Source of the DNA: CAMCTV01 sp964420985
GTDB taxonomy: Bacteria; Bacteroidota; Bacteroidia; Flavobacteriales_D; Sanyastnellaceae
Direction: 5' to 3'
DNA: 64,000 bases
NCBI GenBank assembly: GCA_964420985.1
Contig: CAYQUT010000003.1
Coordinates: 62,001 to 126,000, forward strand
The notes under the pieces were generated by a model. That model saw nothing but the letters and a program-made list of their open reading frames with translations. It searched no databases and was not told the origin of the DNA. A program made the translations under genes and the position numbers. This document shows positions 15,487-25,646 of the stretch, piece by piece (within the stretch, counting starts at the first letter, position 1; each line of letters begins with the position of its first letter).

Positions 15487-16626
15487 ATGCATTTCGAATT
15501 ATCAGAAGAACACAAAGCAGTTCAAATTGCTGCACGTGAATTTGCACAAAACGTCCTAAAGCCAGGCGTTATAGAGCGCGATGAACATCAGAAGTTTCCC
15601 GTTGACGAGATTAAACAATTGGCTGAATTGGGGTTCATGGGAATGATGGTGAGTCCAGAGTACGGAGGATCTGGGATGGATACGTTGAGCTATGTATTGG
15701 CCATGGAAGAAATTTCCAAAATTGATGCATCAACGTCCGTTTGCATGTCCGTCAACAACAGCCTTGTAACTTGGGGACTCGAGGCATATGGCAATGAGGA
15801 GCAAAAACAAAAATTCTTAACTCCATTGGCCAATGGCGAAAAGATTGGGGCCTTTTGTCTGTCAGAACCAGAAGCCGGTTCAGATGCAACCTCCCAGCGC
15901 ACAACAGCCATTGATATGGGTGATTATTACTTACTGAATGGAACCAAAAATTGGATTACCAACGGAAGTAGTGCGTCTACGTATTTGGTCATCGCACAGA
16001 CAGATGCTGACAAAGGACACAAAGGAATCAATTGCTTGATTGTTGAAAGAGGCATGGAAGGTTTTATCGTCGGTGCCAAAGAAAATAAAATGGGCATTCG
16101 AGCAAGTGATACCCATACCTTGCTATTCAATGATGTGAAAGTACCCAAGGCCAATCGCATCGGAGAAGATGGATTCGGTTTCAAGTTTGCGATGAAAACA
16201 TTAAGTGGCGGTCGTATAGGAATTGCTGCCCAAGCTTTGGGTATTGCAGCAGGGGCTTACGAACTTGCCCTCGCCTACTCAAAAGAAAGAAAAGCGTTTG
16301 GAAAAGAGATTTCAAAACACCAAGCCATTGCATTCAAATTGGCTGATATGGCAACTGAAATAGAAGCTGCCCGAATGTTGGTGTACAAAGCTGCTTGGTT
16401 AAAAGACAATGGTCAAAACTATGACCAAGCCTCCGCAATGGCCAAGTTATACGCCTCTTCTGTTGCCATGAAGCACACTGTAGAGGCCGTGCAAATCCAT
16501 GGTGGTTATGGTTTCGTTAAAGAATATCATGTTGAACGATTAATGCGTGACGCCAAAATCACTCAGATTTATGAAGGCACAAGTGAAGTTCAAAAAATCG
16601 TGATTTCCAGAAATGTATTGTCGTAA
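15487..16626 (+). CDS. acyl-CoA dehydrogenase (short-chain/butyryl type)
   Basis: 379 residues from ATG 15487 (MHFELSEEHKAVQ), the family's usual start; the frame is open from 15436 but those residues do not fit. Signatures: GAFCLSEPEAGSDA (FAD/substrate contact), WITNGSSA, and QIYEGTSEVQ, where the Glu after Tyr is the expected catalytic base of short-chain enzymes. It oxidises acyl-CoA to enoyl-CoA with FAD and passes electrons to ETF. It is alone on the plus strand and ends 7 nt before the stop of the convergent repeat protein. Substrate length is inferred only. Confidence 0.93.
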   Translation: MHFELSEEHKAVQIAAREFAQNVLKPGVIERDEHQKFPVDEIKQLAELGFMGMMVSPEYGGSGMDTLSYVLAMEEISKIDASTSVCMSVNNSLVTWGLEAYGNEEQKQKFLTPLANGEKIGAFCLSEPEAGSDATSQRTTAIDMGDYYLLNGTKNWITNGSSASTYLVIAQTDADKGHKGINCLIVERGMEGFIVGAKENKMGIRASDTHTLLFNDVKVPKANRIGEDGFGFKFAMKTLSGGRIGIAAQALGIAAGAYELALAYSKERKAFGKEISKHQAIAFKLADMATEIEAARMLVYKAAWLKDNGQNYDQASAMAKLYASSVAMKHTVEAVQIHGGYGFVKEYHVERLMRDAKITQIYEGTSEVQKIVISRNVLS

Positions 16627-16633
16627 AACACAA

Positions 16634-19600
16634 TTAATTCTGAATTAGAAAAGGTACAATTCCTTTAGAAGATTTAAAAAGGTAAATACCATTAGAAAGC
16701 GAGTTCAAACGGACTCGCTTTTCTTTTTGTACAAAACCATGGACAACCAAATGTCCTTGATCATCAAGAATTTGAAAATCCAAAACAGCTTCATCCGTAA
16801 AGACAATAAATTCACCATTATTGGGATTGGGATAAAGATTCAGTCTTGAAATTGTATGTGCCGTCAAACCCGTTTCCACTGCTCCATCGCAATTTTCATC
16901 TACTTCATTGTCCAGAATTTCAATGGCGGAGGGATTTATCATGGCATCATTGTCATCGCAATCCTGGTCATTAACAGACCAACCAGGAAAGCTTGTCTGA
17001 CAAGACTCCAAAGAATCCATGCTACCAAAACCGTCATTGTCATTGTCAAGAAACCAAAAAGTAAATACTAGGCCATCATCAACCAAATCATTGCAATCAT
17101 CATCAATACCATTACAGATCTCGGTCGAAGGCAAAATGCAATCCGTCACATTTAACTCTGTGGCCAACACATCGAAATTACAGGCAAGGGTATCCGTGCA
17201 CCCCAACACTTCCAATTCATCACAAACACCATCTAAATCTGAATCTTGAAGACAATTTCCCTGGCAATCAAAAAATGTCTCCGCATAATAGCAAGTGCCT
17301 GTATCCGTTGCCCAATTCTCAAAATTGCACGCGTTAATATCCATGCATCCCACCAACTCGAAAGAATCACAAACACCGTCTAGATCCATATCACTGAGAC
17401 AAACGCCTTCACAATTATATCCTTCATTGGGATAATTACAAGAACCTGAGTCTGTTGCATTACCATTGTAATTGCAGGCATTTTCATCCAGACATCCAAT
17501 CACTTCCTGAGCGTTACAAATGCCATCCCCATCAGCGTCTTGTAAACAATTTCCATTGCAATCCAAACCTATTGACGCAAATACACAATTCACATTTTCG
17601 GTCGCCATGGGATTATAGTTGCAAGCATTTACATCCTGACATCCCTGCACTTCTTGACCATCACAGACACCGTCATTATCTGCATCTTGCCAACACTGCC
17701 CATTGCAATCCAACCATTCAGAGGCATAAAAACAAGCACCGGATTCCGTGGCCAAGAGATTGAAATTACAAGCATTCACATCCACACATCCCAAAACTTC
17801 TAATTCATTACAAACCCCATCGCCGTCCGTGTCTTGAATGCACTGACCTTGGCAATTGTAGGGTGAGTTGGGGAACGTACAAGGCCCAGCATCTGTTGCG
17901 GTAGCCAAATAATTGCAAGCGGAAAGAATCATACAACCTACAATTTCTTGGGAATTGCAAATCCCATCATCATCATCGTCGTCAATACATACGCCATCAC
18001 AATCTTCACCAAAAACAGGGTATTCACAATTACCTGAATCCGTCGCTTCTGGAAGGTAGTTACAAGCCGTTGGATCTTGACAACCCACTATTTCTTGACC
18101 ATCGCAAACCCCGTCTCCATCAGTATCGTTGAAGCAAAAGCCCTGACAATTGACAAATTGATTCAGAGGATAAAAGCAAACTCCCATATCTGTGGCGGAA
18201 GAAAGATAATTACAAGCTGTAACATCCATACACCCCATAATCTCCAACTCGTCACAAATACCATCTTCATCCATATCGTTTTGACAACTGCCATCACATT
18301 GCTGATATTCAAGCGCATAGTCACAGTCATTCTCTGTCGCTGCTGGATTATAATTACAGGCCAAAGCATCTTGACAACCTTGAATTTCCATTCCATTACA
18401 AATTCCGTCACCATCACTGTCTAAAATACAATTGCCATTACAATCATAGAATTGAACCGGATAATCACACCACCCGGCATCTGTAGCAAATGGATTAAAG
18501 TTGCAAGCCTCTGGATCAAGACAATCCACTATTTCAAGATCGTCACAAATACCATCTAAATCTGCATCTTCAATACAATTTCCGGAGCAATCAAAAGCCA
18601 TGTCAACATACCAGCATGTACCATTATTATCGGTGGCCATTGGATTAAAATTACAAGCTGCAGTATCCTGACAACCGCCCATTTCAAACTCATTGCAAAT
18701 ACCATCAAAATCAAAGTCATTGATACAATTACCATCACAATTGTAGTGAAGCACAGGATAACTGCAATCGGAGGGATCGGTAGCGGAGGCGTCATAATTA
18801 CATGCCATCTGATCTTGGCAACCTACAATTTCTAATGGATCACAAACACCATCTTCATCGATATCAGATATGCAAAAGCCATCACAATTGTAAAACGCTT
18901 CCGGAAATATGCAAGTTCCTGGATCTGTCGCCAAAGGATTAAAATTACATGCAGTTGATTGCAGACAACCTTGGATTTCTTCTTGATTACAAATTCCATC
19001 TCCATCTGTATCTAACAGACATTCTCCAACACAATTTCGAAATGATAATGCGTAAACACACAAGCCAACTGCAGAATTTGTTGCCAATGGATTGTAATTG
19101 CAGGCCAATACATCTTGACATCCAACAACCTCCAATTCATCACAAACGCCATCATCATCCGCATCATTTACACAACTTTCATCGCAATTGTAATAATTCA
19201 ATGCATATTGACATGGTGAAGTGTCAGTAGCCAATGAATTGAAATTACACGCAGCTGGATCCTGACATCCGGCTATTTCCAATTCATTGCACACTCCATC
19301 TCCATCTGAGTCCAATAAACAATTCCCTGAGCAATCGTAAAATGTTGTTGCATAAATACAAATTCCTGCGTCTGTCGCTGATGGATTATAATTACATGCA
19401 TTAACCTGATTACAACCTGAAATTTCCAACTCATTACAGATACCATCACCATCCGAATCAACAATACAAATTCCCGAACAATTATAAAAAGGTTGTGCAT
19501 AAATACAACCTATCAAATCGGTAGTCTGTGCATTATAGTTACAGGACAACGGGTCCAAACATCCTTGTATCTCCAATTCATTGCACACACCATCACCATC

Positions 19601-20341
19601 CGTATCCACTATACAATTTCCAGAACAATTGTAATGAAGTTCAGGATAAATACATGCACCTGCATCGGTTGCAATCACCAAATAGTTGCAGGCAGTAACA
19701 TCCATGCATCCCACCACTTCATACTCATTACAAATACCATCACCATCCGAATCATTCAGACATTGGCTGGCGCAATTGTAATATTGTGCAGGGTAAACGC
19801 AAGATGCTGATACATTGGCCAACGGGTTATAATTACAAGCCGATGAATTAGTGCATCCCACCACGGCATCAGGCCAAGTGAAATTGGTAATCTTCAAAGT
19901 GGAAGCCCCATACGCATCATCATTGGAAAAAATGGCAAATCCTATCGTTGTTCCAGCCGCAGCATACATGGTGATATTACCGGTAGCAGAGACCGCAGGA
20001 TTACCCTCTGTGATGGGATAATAAAAGTTGTTGATGTAATAAGCAGCATCCTCATACAACGCGTTGTCTAGTGTGGTATGTTGCCATGAAAATGAATACC
20101 AACCCGATAATGGTGCAATCATGGTAACCTTGGTTTCAATCAAATTAAATTGAAGGGAATTACTACCGCGGAGCGTAAGCATGGAGGTTGTAATGGTTCT
20201 TAAACCATTGCCCCCTGCATCCTGATAGAAGGTCCAGGCACTACTCGCATGAGCGCCAACAAAACCTACCCCCCCAAATGATCGTTGTGTAAAAAGACAA
20301 ACAATTGTAATTCCAACAATTTTCAACAACAAAGATTTCAT
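16634..20341 (-). CDS. giant secreted Cys/Asp-repeat protein with T9SS sorting domain
   Basis: 1235 residues. Signal peptide (1-23), a unique beta-rich N-domain (~30-158), then 18 full repeats of about 49 residues plus one partial (from ~160 to ~1060). Each repeat reads roughly GCxDxxACNYNxxATDxxxCxYxxxxxxCxGxCxxDxDGDGxCxxxE, combining paired cysteines with a DxDxDGxxx calcium-loop-like segment. A MopE-like ICNGIDDDCND...DCDDNDAxINPxA segment follows, then a type A T9SS sorting domain (LYPNPNNGEF to the end). It is probably a long, calcium-stabilised, disulfide-rich surface stalk or adhesin; this is inferred from composition. A near-consensus -7 box is 4 nt upstream. Confidence 0.85.
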   Translation of the reverse strand: MKSLLLKIVGITIVCLFTQRSFGGVGFVGAHASSAWTFYQDAGGNGLRTITTSMLTLRGSNSLQFNLIETKVTMIAPLSGWYSFSWQHTTLDNALYEDAAYYINNFYYPITEGNPAVSATGNITMYAAAGTTIGFAIFSNDDAYGASTLKITNFTWPDAVVGCTNSSACNYNPLANVSASCVYPAQYYNCASQCLNDSDGDGICNEYEVVGCMDVTACNYLVIATDAGACIYPELHYNCSGNCIVDTDGDGVCNELEIQGCLDPLSCNYNAQTTDLIGCIYAQPFYNCSGICIVDSDGDGICNELEISGCNQVNACNYNPSATDAGICIYATTFYDCSGNCLLDSDGDGVCNELEIAGCQDPAACNFNSLATDTSPCQYALNYYNCDESCVNDADDDGVCDELEVVGCQDVLACNYNPLATNSAVGLCVYALSFRNCVGECLLDTDGDGICNQEEIQGCLQSTACNFNPLATDPGTCIFPEAFYNCDGFCISDIDEDGVCDPLEIVGCQDQMACNYDASATDPSDCSYPVLHYNCDGNCINDFDFDGICNEFEMGGCQDTAACNFNPMATDNNGTCWYVDMAFDCSGNCIEDADLDGICDDLEIVDCLDPEACNFNPFATDAGWCDYPVQFYDCNGNCILDSDGDGICNGMEIQGCQDALACNYNPAATENDCDYALEYQQCDGSCQNDMDEDGICDELEIMGCMDVTACNYLSSATDMGVCFYPLNQFVNCQGFCFNDTDGDGVCDGQEIVGCQDPTACNYLPEATDSGNCEYPVFGEDCDGVCIDDDDDDGICNSQEIVGCMILSACNYLATATDAGPCTFPNSPYNCQGQCIQDTDGDGVCNELEVLGCVDVNACNFNLLATESGACFYASEWLDCNGQCWQDADNDGVCDGQEVQGCQDVNACNYNPMATENVNCVFASIGLDCNGNCLQDADGDGICNAQEVIGCLDENACNYNGNATDSGSCNYPNEGYNCEGVCLSDMDLDGVCDSFELVGCMDINACNFENWATDTGTCYYAETFFDCQGNCLQDSDLDGVCDELEVLGCTDTLACNFDVLATELNVTDCILPSTEICNGIDDDCNDLVDDGLVFTFWFLDNDNDGFGSMDSLESCQTSFPGWSVNDQDCDDNDAMINPSAIEILDNEVDENCDGAVETGLTAHTISRLNLYPNPNNGEFIVFTDEAVLDFQILDDQGHLVVHGFVQKEKRVRLNSLSNGIYLFKSSKGIVPFLIQN
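17215..19863 (-). repeat. 18 tandem coding repeats of ~147 bp
   Basis: Degenerate DNA repeats of about 147 bp that encode the 49-residue Cys/Asp units of the 16634-20341 protein. Copies are clearly diverged at the DNA level, so the array is old or kept by selection on protein rather than freshly amplified. Confidence 0.8.
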
Positions 20342-20345
20342 GTTG

Positions 20346-20353
20346 AAAATTTA
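20346..20353 (-). promoter_or_regulatory. -7 promoter box of the repeat protein
   Basis: TAAATTTT on the minus strand (one mismatch to TAnnTTTG) ends 4 nt before the ATG at 20341. Confidence 0.3.
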
Positions 20354-20362
20354 CGTCTGATT

Positions 20363-20674
20363 TTATAAAAAACCTAATTCCAGTTGGGCAGCTTCGGACA
20401 TCATACTTTTGTCCCAGGCAGGCTCCCAAGTAATTTCAACTTTACAACCAATTACGCCTGGGGTCTCTCTTACTTTGGATTCTACTTCTGGTGGAAGCGT
20501 TTCAGCTACAGGACATGAAGGAGAAGTCAATGTCATGCTAATGGTTACATCTCCTGTCTCCGATACATCTATACCATATATCAATCCCAATTCATAAATA
20601 TCCACAGGTATCTCTGGATCGTAGATGGTTTTTAGCGTGGCAATAATATCCTCTGTAATCTTCTCCCTATCCAT
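20363..20674 (-). CDS. sufT: SufT-like DUF59/MIP18 Fe-S assembly protein
   Basis: 103 residues covering a single DUF59 (MIP18-like) domain: IYDPEIPVDIYELGLIYGID and MTLTSPSCPVAETLP with the conserved Cys. SufT-type proteins help mature Fe-S clusters. It is the last gene of the suf operon, 3 nt after sufE. A second DUF59 domain lies in PaaD at 27213-27710. Confidence 0.9.
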   Translation of the reverse strand: MDREKITEDIIATLKTIYDPEIPVDIYELGLIYGIDVSETGDVTISMTLTSPSCPVAETLPPEVESKVRETPGVIGCKVEITWEPAWDKSMMSEAAQLELGFL

Positions 20675-20677
20675 TTC

Positions 20678-21088
20678 TTACATAATTAACGCGTACATTT
20701 TCATTTGCTTGATCATGGCCGATAACCCATTGCTCCTTGTTGGCGACAAATTTTCTATCAATCCAATTTCTGTCAGAAAATCCATTGATGCATTCACAAT
20801 ATCTTGACCCTTTTCCCCATCGAAAATTCTCACCACCAATGCCACAATTCCTTTTGTGATAATGGCATCGCTATCCGCAGAAAAATGAAAAATTCCGTTT
20901 TCATTCTTTTTTGCCGATATCCAAACCCTCGATTGGCAGCCCTTTATGAGATAATCATCCGTTTTCAAATCGTCCGAAATCAAAGGTAAATCCTTCCCCA
21001 ATTCGATGATGTACTCATACTTCTCCATCCAGGTTGGAAACATAGCAAACTCTTCGATTATCTCTTTCTGTTTTTGAGCAATACTCAT
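20678..21088 (-). CDS. sufE: cysteine desulfuration protein SufE
   Basis: 136 residues. The N-terminal half carries KGCQSRVWI, whose Cys is the expected persulfide acceptor, and the C-terminal NLSPTRSNGL motif is typical of SufE. SufE takes sulfane sulfur from SufS and hands it to the SufBCD scaffold. It overlaps the sufS stop by 4 nt (ATGA), so translation is coupled. Confidence 0.93.
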   Translation of the reverse strand: MSIAQKQKEIIEEFAMFPTWMEKYEYIIELGKDLPLISDDLKTDDYLIKGCQSRVWISAKKNENGIFHFSADSDAIITKGIVALVVRIFDGEKGQDIVNASMDFLTEIGLIENLSPTRSNGLSAMIKQMKMYALIM

Positions 21089-22308
21089 GACAACATTTGT
21101 AAGGTTTTGGTCAATGCGTTTTTAAATAAAACAATTTCTTCTTCAGTGTTGTAAACGGCAAAAGATGCCCGAGCACTTCCCAAAATATTCATCGATTCCC
21201 ACAAGGGTTGAGTGCAATGGTGTCCTGTTCTAACTGCTATACCTTGCTGATCCAATAAAGCTCCGATATCACCATGGTGAATATTAGGATGTGCAAAGCC
21301 ATAAAGTGCCACTCGATTTTTTGCTTGACCGATCCAATTCAATTCATCAAATTCATTCACCAATTCTTGCATGGCATTTTTTTGCATGATCTCCACTTCA
21401 TGAATGAATGACCATCCCAAATTCCTGTACCACCTTATGGCTTCAGACAAGGCTATGATTCCCTCAATATGGGGCGTACCCGCCTCGAATTTATAAGGAA
21501 GTTGATTGTACGTCGTTCCAGAAAAGCTCACTTTGTCAATCATTTCACCTCCGGTTCGATAGACTTGCATGGACTCCATAACGGTTCTCTTTCCATACAA
21601 TACTCCTATACCCGTAGGACCAAAAAGCTTGTGTCCAGAGAATACCAGCCAATCGCAATCCAATTGTTGAACATTAATGGAAAAATGACTCACCGCTTGC
21701 GCCGCGTCTATTAAAACTTTAGCCCCAACGGTTCTTGCTTGTTCAATCATTTCTGCAACAGGGTGAATAACACCCGTAGCATTGCTCACCCAACCCACAG
21801 ATACCAACTTCGTTTTGGAGTGAATCATTTTTTTGTAGTCCATTGCCCAAGATCCATCTTCATTCAATGGTATAACCTTTAACACACCTTTTGTTCTTTT
21901 ACACAACTCTTGCCAAGGAACTATATTGGCATGATGTTCAGAAGTGGCAATGAGTATCTCATCTCCTTCTTTGATATTTTCATTTCCCCATGCCGTTGCC
22001 ACCAAATTGATGCCATCTGTGGTGCCTTGGGTATAAATGATTTCCTCTGAACTTGAAGCATTTAAAAAATCTCTCACCACTGACCTGGCCTCTTCCATTC
22101 TTGCAGTAGCCAAGTTGGCCAAAAAATGCGCCCCTCTATGCACATTGGAGTTGTATTGATGATAATACTCCTGTATACACGCTGTTACCGCTTCAGGTTT
22201 TTGAGTGGTCGCTGCATTATCTAGATAGACCAACTGCTGACCTCTTACTTTTTGATGAAGGATAGGAAACTCTGTTCGGATATTATTTATTTGCTGCGCA
22301 ATGCTCAT
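21085..22308 (-). CDS. sufS: cysteine desulfurase SufS
   Basis: 407 residues of a class II (SufS-type) PLP cysteine desulfurase. YLDNAATTQKP is the N-terminal signature, FSGHKLFGPTGIG carries the PLP lysine, and VRTGHHCTQPLW carries the catalytic Cys in the short-loop position of SufS. It releases sulfur from cysteine for cluster assembly with SufE. Start overlaps the sufD stop by 4 nt. Confidence 0.95.
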   Translation of the reverse strand: MSIAQQINNIRTEFPILHQKVRGQQLVYLDNAATTQKPEAVTACIQEYYHQYNSNVHRGAHFLANLATARMEEARSVVRDFLNASSSEEIIYTQGTTDGINLVATAWGNENIKEGDEILIATSEHHANIVPWQELCKRTKGVLKVIPLNEDGSWAMDYKKMIHSKTKLVSVGWVSNATGVIHPVAEMIEQARTVGAKVLIDAAQAVSHFSINVQQLDCDWLVFSGHKLFGPTGIGVLYGKRTVMESMQVYRTGGEMIDKVSFSGTTYNQLPYKFEAGTPHIEGIIALSEAIRWYRNLGWSFIHEVEIMQKNAMQELVNEFDELNWIGQAKNRVALYGFAHPNIHHGDIGALLDQQGIAVRTGHHCTQPLWESMNILGSARASFAVYNTEEEIVLFKNALTKTLQMLS

Positions 22309-23450
22309 ATTTCATCTGCAATAATGCGTCCCCTTTTGGAAAGTTCTTGCTTAACGTATTGCACTACTGTATCATTCTGCGAACGTTCAATCACCTCGTT
22401 CACATAAGCTGAAACCAATAACTGTTTGGCTCCTTCTGCACTCAATCCCCTTGCCCGCAAATAAAACAAAGCCTCCTCATCAAATTGACCCGTGGTGGAT
22501 CCGTGACTGCAACGGACATCATCTGCATAAATCTCCAACTCCGGTTTTGAATCCATGATCGCGTCATTACTCATCATGATATTCTTATTGCTTTGATAAG
22601 CCTCTGTTTTCTGTGCGTCCTTTCTCACAAACACTTTTCCATTGAATACTCCTCTTGACTTATCGTACAACACGCCCTTGTACAATTCATTTGAAGTACA
22701 GTTGGGCACTCTGTGGTCAACAACGGTGTGATTATCGATCAATTGTCCATCTTGTGGAAGATAAAATCCAGATAACCCGGCATGTGCAAATTCTCCATTC
22801 AAACTCATCCAAAGATTATTTCTCACCCAACCGGCATTGAGAATGTGGCTAACCACATTACAATGAGCCCTGGCTTCTTGGTCGACTCTTATATCTAGAA
22901 TTTGGAAGAAATCATCGTGATTGTCTTGAATGATATCTATTTCCAAATGCCCTCCTGCCTTTACAGCTATATCAACAACCCCATTGCAAAATCCTGTATT
23001 CTCTCCAATGAAATGAAGCACCACTTTTGCTTTTGCATTTTCCCCAACTGAAAACTGAAAGGAAGGTTGATTCCACCCCAATTCTTTTTTGTTTTTTAAA
23101 ACAAACTGAAAGGGTTCTTCAAAGCGCTCATTGGCTGGAATGTCCAATGAAAAAGCATCCGTCACTGCCATTTGATTAAGACAGCCAAAGAAGCCAGCAC
23201 GTGTTTGCGTGTTGACAATATTCAATGATTGAAACTCGGGGTCAGAAACAACCTCCGCATGATTCAATGCCCATTGAAATTGATTCAATTTCTGCGTGCG
23301 GGTATACTTCCAATCTTCCATTCTGGTATTGGGAAAATCCAATACAGAAAACCGACTTTGAATTTCACCATCGTGCTCATGACCAATTGTATTAAACGCC
23401 AACTTAGCGTCTATCCACTTCTGATGGGTTTGATTCAGCACCTTTTCCAT
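22305..23450 (-). CDS. sufD: Fe-S scaffold subunit SufD
   Basis: 381 residues from ATG 23450, which overlaps the sufC stop as TAATG; the frame is open to 23474 but this start fits better. The C-terminal half has the SufB/SufD beta-helix core with SNKNIMMSNDAIMDSKPELEIYADDVRCSHGSTTGQ, whose Cys-Ser-His-Gly is the SufD interface motif. It forms SufBC2D with its neighbours. Confidence 0.93.
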   Translation of the reverse strand: MEKVLNQTHQKWIDAKLAFNTIGHEHDGEIQSRFSVLDFPNTRMEDWKYTRTQKLNQFQWALNHAEVVSDPEFQSLNIVNTQTRAGFFGCLNQMAVTDAFSLDIPANERFEEPFQFVLKNKKELGWNQPSFQFSVGENAKAKVVLHFIGENTGFCNGVVDIAVKAGGHLEIDIIQDNHDDFFQILDIRVDQEARAHCNVVSHILNAGWVRNNLWMSLNGEFAHAGLSGFYLPQDGQLIDNHTVVDHRVPNCTSNELYKGVLYDKSRGVFNGKVFVRKDAQKTEAYQSNKNIMMSNDAIMDSKPELEIYADDVRCSHGSTTGQFDEEALFYLRARGLSAEGAKQLLVSAYVNEVIERSQNDTVVQYVKQELSKRGRIIADEI

Positions 23451-24208
23451 TACGCCACTGTTTCTTTGATCCAATCGTACCCCTTCTCTTCCAATTCCAA
23501 AGCCAATTCCTTGGTTCCCGTTTTCACGATACGACCTTTGTACAATACATGCACCACATCCGGAACGATATAATCCAACAGTCGTTGGTAATGCGTAATC
23601 ACGACAAAAGATCGCTCAGGAGAGCGCATAGCATTTACCCCTTGAGCTACAATTCTCAAGGCGTCAATATCCAACCCAGAATCTGTTTCGTCCAATATAG
23701 AAAGTTTGGGTTCTAGCATGGCCATTTGAAAAACTTCATTTCTCTTTTTCTCACCTCCACTGAAACCCTCATTCACCGCTCTGTGCGCCAATTGACCATC
23801 CAATTCAACCAAAGCGGATTTCTCTTTTACCAATGCTAAAAAATCTTTTGCCGACAGCGCATCAAGCCCTCTGTGCTTTCTCACTTCACCAACAGCTGCC
23901 TTTAAAAAATTCATATTGGAAACTCCTGGAATTTCCACTGGATATTGGAAGGCCAAGAAGAGTCCTTCACGTGCTCTTTCCTCTGGAGCCATTTCCAAAA
24001 GATCTTTGCCATTAAAGACAACTTCTCCTCCTGTGACTTCGTAATCTTCACGACCTGCCAAAACGGAGGCCAAGGTTGACTTACCTGAACCATTGGGCCC
24101 CATAATGGCATGTACCTCTCCAGGTTTTACCACCAAGTTCAATCCCTTTAAAATTTCTTTCTCTCCAATGGAGGCTTTTAAATCTTTGATCTCAATCATA
24201 ACATTCAT
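23450..24208 (-). CDS. sufC: Fe-S assembly ATPase SufC
   Basis: About 252 residues. Walker A GPNGSGKST, signature FSGGEKKRNE and Walker B LSILDETDSGLD are the SufC-type ABC motifs. It powers the SufBCD scaffold. Candidate starts are ATG 24208 (1 nt after the sufB stop) and ATG 24199; the longer frame from 24220 would overlap sufB and is less likely. Confidence 0.95.
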   Translation of the reverse strand: MNVMIEIKDLKASIGEKEILKGLNLVVKPGEVHAIMGPNGSGKSTLASVLAGREDYEVTGGEVVFNGKDLLEMAPEERAREGLFLAFQYPVEIPGVSNMNFLKAAVGEVRKHRGLDALSAKDFLALVKEKSALVELDGQLAHRAVNEGFSGGEKKRNEVFQMAMLEPKLSILDETDSGLDIDALRIVAQGVNAMRSPERSFVVITHYQRLLDYIVPDVVHVLYKGRIVKTGTKELALELEEKGYDWIKETVA

Positions 24209-24209
24209 T

Positions 24210-25643
24210 TTATCCAACACTGCCTTCCAATGAAATAGCTAAGAGCTTTTGCGCTTCAACTGCAAATTCCATGGGAAGCTTATTCAATACTTCTTTTGCA
24301 TAACCATTGACGATCATACTAATGGCTTGCTCTTCATCCAATCCTCGTTGCAAACAATAAAAAATCTGATCCTCTCCGATTTTCGATGTGGTAGCTTCAT
24401 GTTCTACTTGTGCCGAAGAATTATTTACTTCGATATAAGGAAAGGTGTGCGCTCCACTGGTATCCGTCATCAACAAAGAATCACATTGCGAAAAATTTCT
24501 TGCATTTTTTGCACTTGAATTAATCTGTACCAAACCCCTGTAGCTGTTGTTGCTATTTCCTGCACTGATTCCCTTTGAAATAATGGTGCTATTGGTATTT
24601 TTTCCAATATGAATCATCTTCGTCCCAGTATCAGCTTGTTGAAAGTGATTGGTAACCGCAACAGAATAAAACTCTCCTACACTATAATCTCCCTTTAACA
24701 CACAACTGGGATATTTCCAAGTAACTGCGGAGCCTGTCTCAACTTGCGTCCAAGATATTTTTGATTTGTATCCATCACACAAACCTCTTTTGGTGACAAA
24801 ATTGAATACGCCACCATTACCGTCTTTGTCACCTGGATACCAGTTTTGAACTGTGCTGTATTTGATCTCCGCCTTTTCAAGTGCGATCAACTCAACCACA
24901 GCGGCATGCAATTGATTTTCGTCACGTTGAGGGGCGGTGCAACCTTCTAAATAGCTCACATAACTTTCTTCGTCGGCAATGAGCAATGTTCTTTCAAATT
25001 GACCGGTACCTGCTTCATTGATTCTGAAATAAGTGGACAATTCCATGGGACACCTGACACCCTTTGGGATGTAACAGAATGAACCATCCGTAAACACCGC
25101 AGAGTTCAATGCTGCATAAAAGTTATCTGTCCTTGGCACAACCGTACCCAAATACTTTTGAACCAAGTCACCATGCTCTTTGACTGCTTCTGAAATGGAA
25201 CAGAAAATAATTCCCAATTCAGCCAACTTCTCCTTGAAGGATGTAGCAACTGAAACACTGTCCATCACAAAATCAACGGCGATACCATTCAATCGTTTTT
25301 GCTCATCCATAGAAATTCCAAGACGATCCATGGTCTTGCGCATCTCAGGATCAATCTCGTCCAAACTATTGTATTTGGGTTTTGACTTAGGAGCTGAATA
25401 GTAGGAAATGGCTTGAAAGTCTGGCTTGGTGTAATGCACATGTGCCCACTCCGGCTCCTTCATTCCCTGCCAAATTTTAAAAGCCTCTAAACGCCAGGTC
25501 AACAACCAATCTGGCTCATTTTTCTTGGCAGAAATTACTCGAATGATTTCCTCGCTAAGACCTGCTGGTATTTTTTCAGACTCGATATTGGTTGTAAAAC
25601 CAAATTCATAGTCTTTACCGGTTATTTCATCTAAAATCTCCAT
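24210..25643 (-). CDS. sufB: Fe-S scaffold protein SufB
   Basis: 477 residues, normal for SufB. Segments seen include YSAPKSKPKYNSLDEIDPE, the scaffold region RGLCDGYKSKISWTQVETGSAVTWKYPSC with a conserved Cys, and SSAQVEHEATTSKIGEDQIFYCLQRGL. It starts 3 nt after sufA and ends next to sufC. Confidence 0.95.
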   Translation of the reverse strand: MEILDEITGKDYEFGFTTNIESEKIPAGLSEEIIRVISAKKNEPDWLLTWRLEAFKIWQGMKEPEWAHVHYTKPDFQAISYYSAPKSKPKYNSLDEIDPEMRKTMDRLGISMDEQKRLNGIAVDFVMDSVSVATSFKEKLAELGIIFCSISEAVKEHGDLVQKYLGTVVPRTDNFYAALNSAVFTDGSFCYIPKGVRCPMELSTYFRINEAGTGQFERTLLIADEESYVSYLEGCTAPQRDENQLHAAVVELIALEKAEIKYSTVQNWYPGDKDGNGGVFNFVTKRGLCDGYKSKISWTQVETGSAVTWKYPSCVLKGDYSVGEFYSVAVTNHFQQADTGTKMIHIGKNTNSTIISKGISAGNSNNSYRGLVQINSSAKNARNFSQCDSLLMTDTSGAHTFPYIEVNNSSAQVEHEATTSKIGEDQIFYCLQRGLDEEQAISMIVNGYAKEVLNKLPMEFAVEAQKLLAISLEGSVG

Positions 25644-25646
25644 GAC

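Noticed and set aside
17455..19810. Several plus-strand open frames inside the repeat protein gene
   Set aside because: They arise from the repetitive codons of the minus-strand gene and have no family resemblance or start signals.
17215..19863. Periodic repeats that could be taken for a CRISPR or satellite array
   Set aside because: The period is about 147 bp, there is no constant repeat/variable spacer pattern, and the frame is open throughout and encodes Cys/Asp repeats.
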